This document shows positions 42,672 through 43,503 of a DNA stretch of 43,503 nucleotides, in pieces. How positions within the stretch are numbered: the first letter of the stretch is position 1; each line of letters begins with the position of its first letter. The translations under genes were made by a program, and so were the position numbers. The stretch comes from Bacillota bacterium (GTDB taxonomy: Bacteria > Bacillota > Clostridia > Acetivibrionales > JAFADI01). A model generated the notes under the pieces. The model did not search any database and was not told the DNA's origin. It saw only the letters and a program-made list of their open reading frames with translations. Location of the stretch: assembly GCA_023424965.1 (NCBI GenBank), contig JAFADI010000071.1, forward strand, positions 1-43,503, read 5' to 3'.

Positions 42672-43503
42672 CTATTTCTGGTAAACACGGATGTTGATAT
42701 CCACTTCCGTCACAAGCTCGCCCATGCTCTGCAGTTTTTCCACGCTGGTATGGCGGCTGTAGGGGGTCATTTTAAAAAGATTGAAAATATCCTGGGTGTT
42801 TTTCAGGTTTATCGTATAGGATGCGTTATATTCGTTTAAAAGCGTAAAGCCTTTTCCCATCGTGCCTTTCTGCCCGATGACCTCGGGTTTTTCATAAAGC
42901 ATTTTTCTCAGATTGTACAGGTGTTTGGGACCGGGAGCTGCCACCAGCAGTTTTCCCGAAGGTTTCAGGATACGCCGGAATTCCTGTTCGTCCCTGGGAG
43001 CGAAAATACACAGGATGCAATCCAGGGTACCCTTCAAAAGGGGTATGTGGTAGCTGCTGGCAACGGCAAACCGGATGCTCTTATCCCTGCCGGCGGCATA
43101 CTGTATGGCAGGTTTTGAGACATCAATGCCGTAAATATCAAGAACTCCGCCATTACATAAGCCCGCCAGACGGTCTTTCAGCCTGCAGAGATAATAGCCC
43201 TCACCACAGCCCGCATCGAGAATAGCGATATTTTTATCTTTTTCTTCCGTGGGAAGAGCGGCGGCCACGATATCATTGAGCATATCGGAGAAAGCTTCGT
43301 AGTATCCCCTGTCCAGAAATTCCCTCCGGCTTTGAAGCATTTCCTTGTCGTCTCCGGGATCGCCTGCTCCGGTATGGCTGGGGAGTAGAAGGTTTACATA
43401 CCCTTTTCTTGCGATATCGAAGCTGTGCCCGTTGGAACAAAAGTACTGCTTTTCGCCCTGGTTTAGAGGGCTGGAACAGGTGGGACACTGAAATAAAGTT
43501 CTT
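42672..43503 (-). CDS. rlmA: 23S rRNA (guanine-N1)-methyltransferase RlmA-like (5' end outside window)
   Basis: At least 276 residues; the start lies beyond the right edge. The N-terminal zinc finger FQCPTCSSPL...YFCSNGHSFDIARKGYVNLL has the C-x2-C...C-x3-H pattern of RlmA/TlrB. The SAM-binding motif I is 'IAILDAGCGEGYYLCRL', with 'IYGIDVSKPAIQYAA' and 'DCILCIFAPRDEQEFRRILKPSGKLLVAAPG' after it. These features match methylation of G745/G748 in 23S rRNA helix 35. The stop codon abuts the right end of the transposase element, which apparently inserted there without damaging the reading frame. Confidence 0.88.
   Translation of the reverse strand, partial: RTLFQCPTCSSPLNQGEKQYFCSNGHSFDIARKGYVNLLLPSHTGAGDPGDDKEMLQSRREFLDRGYYEAFSDMLNDIVAAALPTEEKDKNIAILDAGCGEGYYLCRLKDRLAGLCNGGVLDIYGIDVSKPAIQYAAGRDKSIRFAVASSYHIPLLKGTLDCILCIFAPRDEQEFRRILKPSGKLLVAAPGPKHLYNLRKMLYEKPEVIGQKGTMGKGFTLLNEYNASYTINLKNTQDIFNLFKMTPYSRHTSVEKLQSMGELVTEVDINIRVYQK

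Larger units (their letters stand above)
41459..42672 (-). mobile_element. RAYT/Y1 transposase element with 16-bp inverted ends
   Basis: The left end GGGGACAGTTCTCAAC (41459-41474) and right end GTTGAGAAGCGTCCCC (42657-42672) are inverted repeats matching at 14 of 16 positions. The 1214-bp interval encloses one intact Y1 transposase gene on the minus strand. The last base of the right end is the last base of the neighbouring methyltransferase stop codon. A 254-bp internally unrelated element at 39814 has the same ends. Confidence 0.82.

Noticed and set aside
1..43503. CRISPR array, tRNA, rRNA or replication origin
   Set aside because: No regularly spaced repeats of CRISPR type, no cloverleaf or rRNA sequence, and no origin-like cluster was seen by eye; very short or degenerate examples could be missed.

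Overview
The window looks like chromosomal DNA of an endospore-forming, probably anaerobic Firmicute of the Clostridia type. Evidence: a complete GerA-family spore germinant receptor operon, an SLH-domain surface protein, a YesN/LytS-type sugar-sensing system, an old-yellow-enzyme/iron-sulfur flavoprotein, and AGGAGG-like ribosome binding sites with frequent TTG/GTG starts. I cannot name the species. No rRNA, tRNA or CRISPR array was seen.

Layout. 1-5094: 3' part of a very large SLH-anchored surface protein made of GLUG-type repeats. 5398-8932: two overlapping ABC-exporter half-transporters behind a structured leader. 9160-11099: PadR regulator, iron-sulfur-flavoprotein-like reductase and metallo-beta-lactamase-fold protein in one operon, with three 19-bp repeats over the promoter. 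11108-13049 (the most interesting part): an HD-GYP gene read leftwards behind a c-di-GMP-I riboswitch with a visible terminator/antiterminator. Immediately upstream of it lies an ~0.85-kb segment bounded by two inverted 30-bp core-type sites that encloses a small FimB/FimE-like tyrosine recombinase and a strong outward-facing promoter. 13077-17212: AraC regulator divergent from an ECF transporter operon (S, T and fused A-A components). 17202-22078, all minus strand: ger operon in the order B, C, A, then an FAD oxidoreductase.

22360-37081: a small acidic protein and a receiver-domain remnant, then an AraF/G/H-like sugar ABC transporter, a DUF5107-TPR protein and a mutarotase-fold protein. A separate promoter follows, with a membrane-anchored sugar-binding sensor, histidine kinase, YesN-type regulator and an orphan extracellular binding protein; this resembles the XylFII-LytS-YesN three-component system. 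37328-39809: ene-reductase and PadR regulator. 39814-42672: a 254-bp non-autonomous element and a 1.2-kb element with the same inverted ends, the larger carrying a RAYT-type Y1 transposase, with a flavodoxin-like gene and an isoprenylcysteine-methyltransferase-like gene between them. 42672-43503: a partial RlmA-like rRNA methyltransferase.

How parts may work together (inference): inversion of 12193-13043 would turn the internal TTGACA-N17-TAAAAT promoter towards the riboswitch and HD-GYP gene. Expression of a probable c-di-GMP phosphodiesterase would then depend both on a DNA switch and on c-di-GMP itself. In the sugar region, the sensor trio probably controls the neighbouring transporter and accessory genes.
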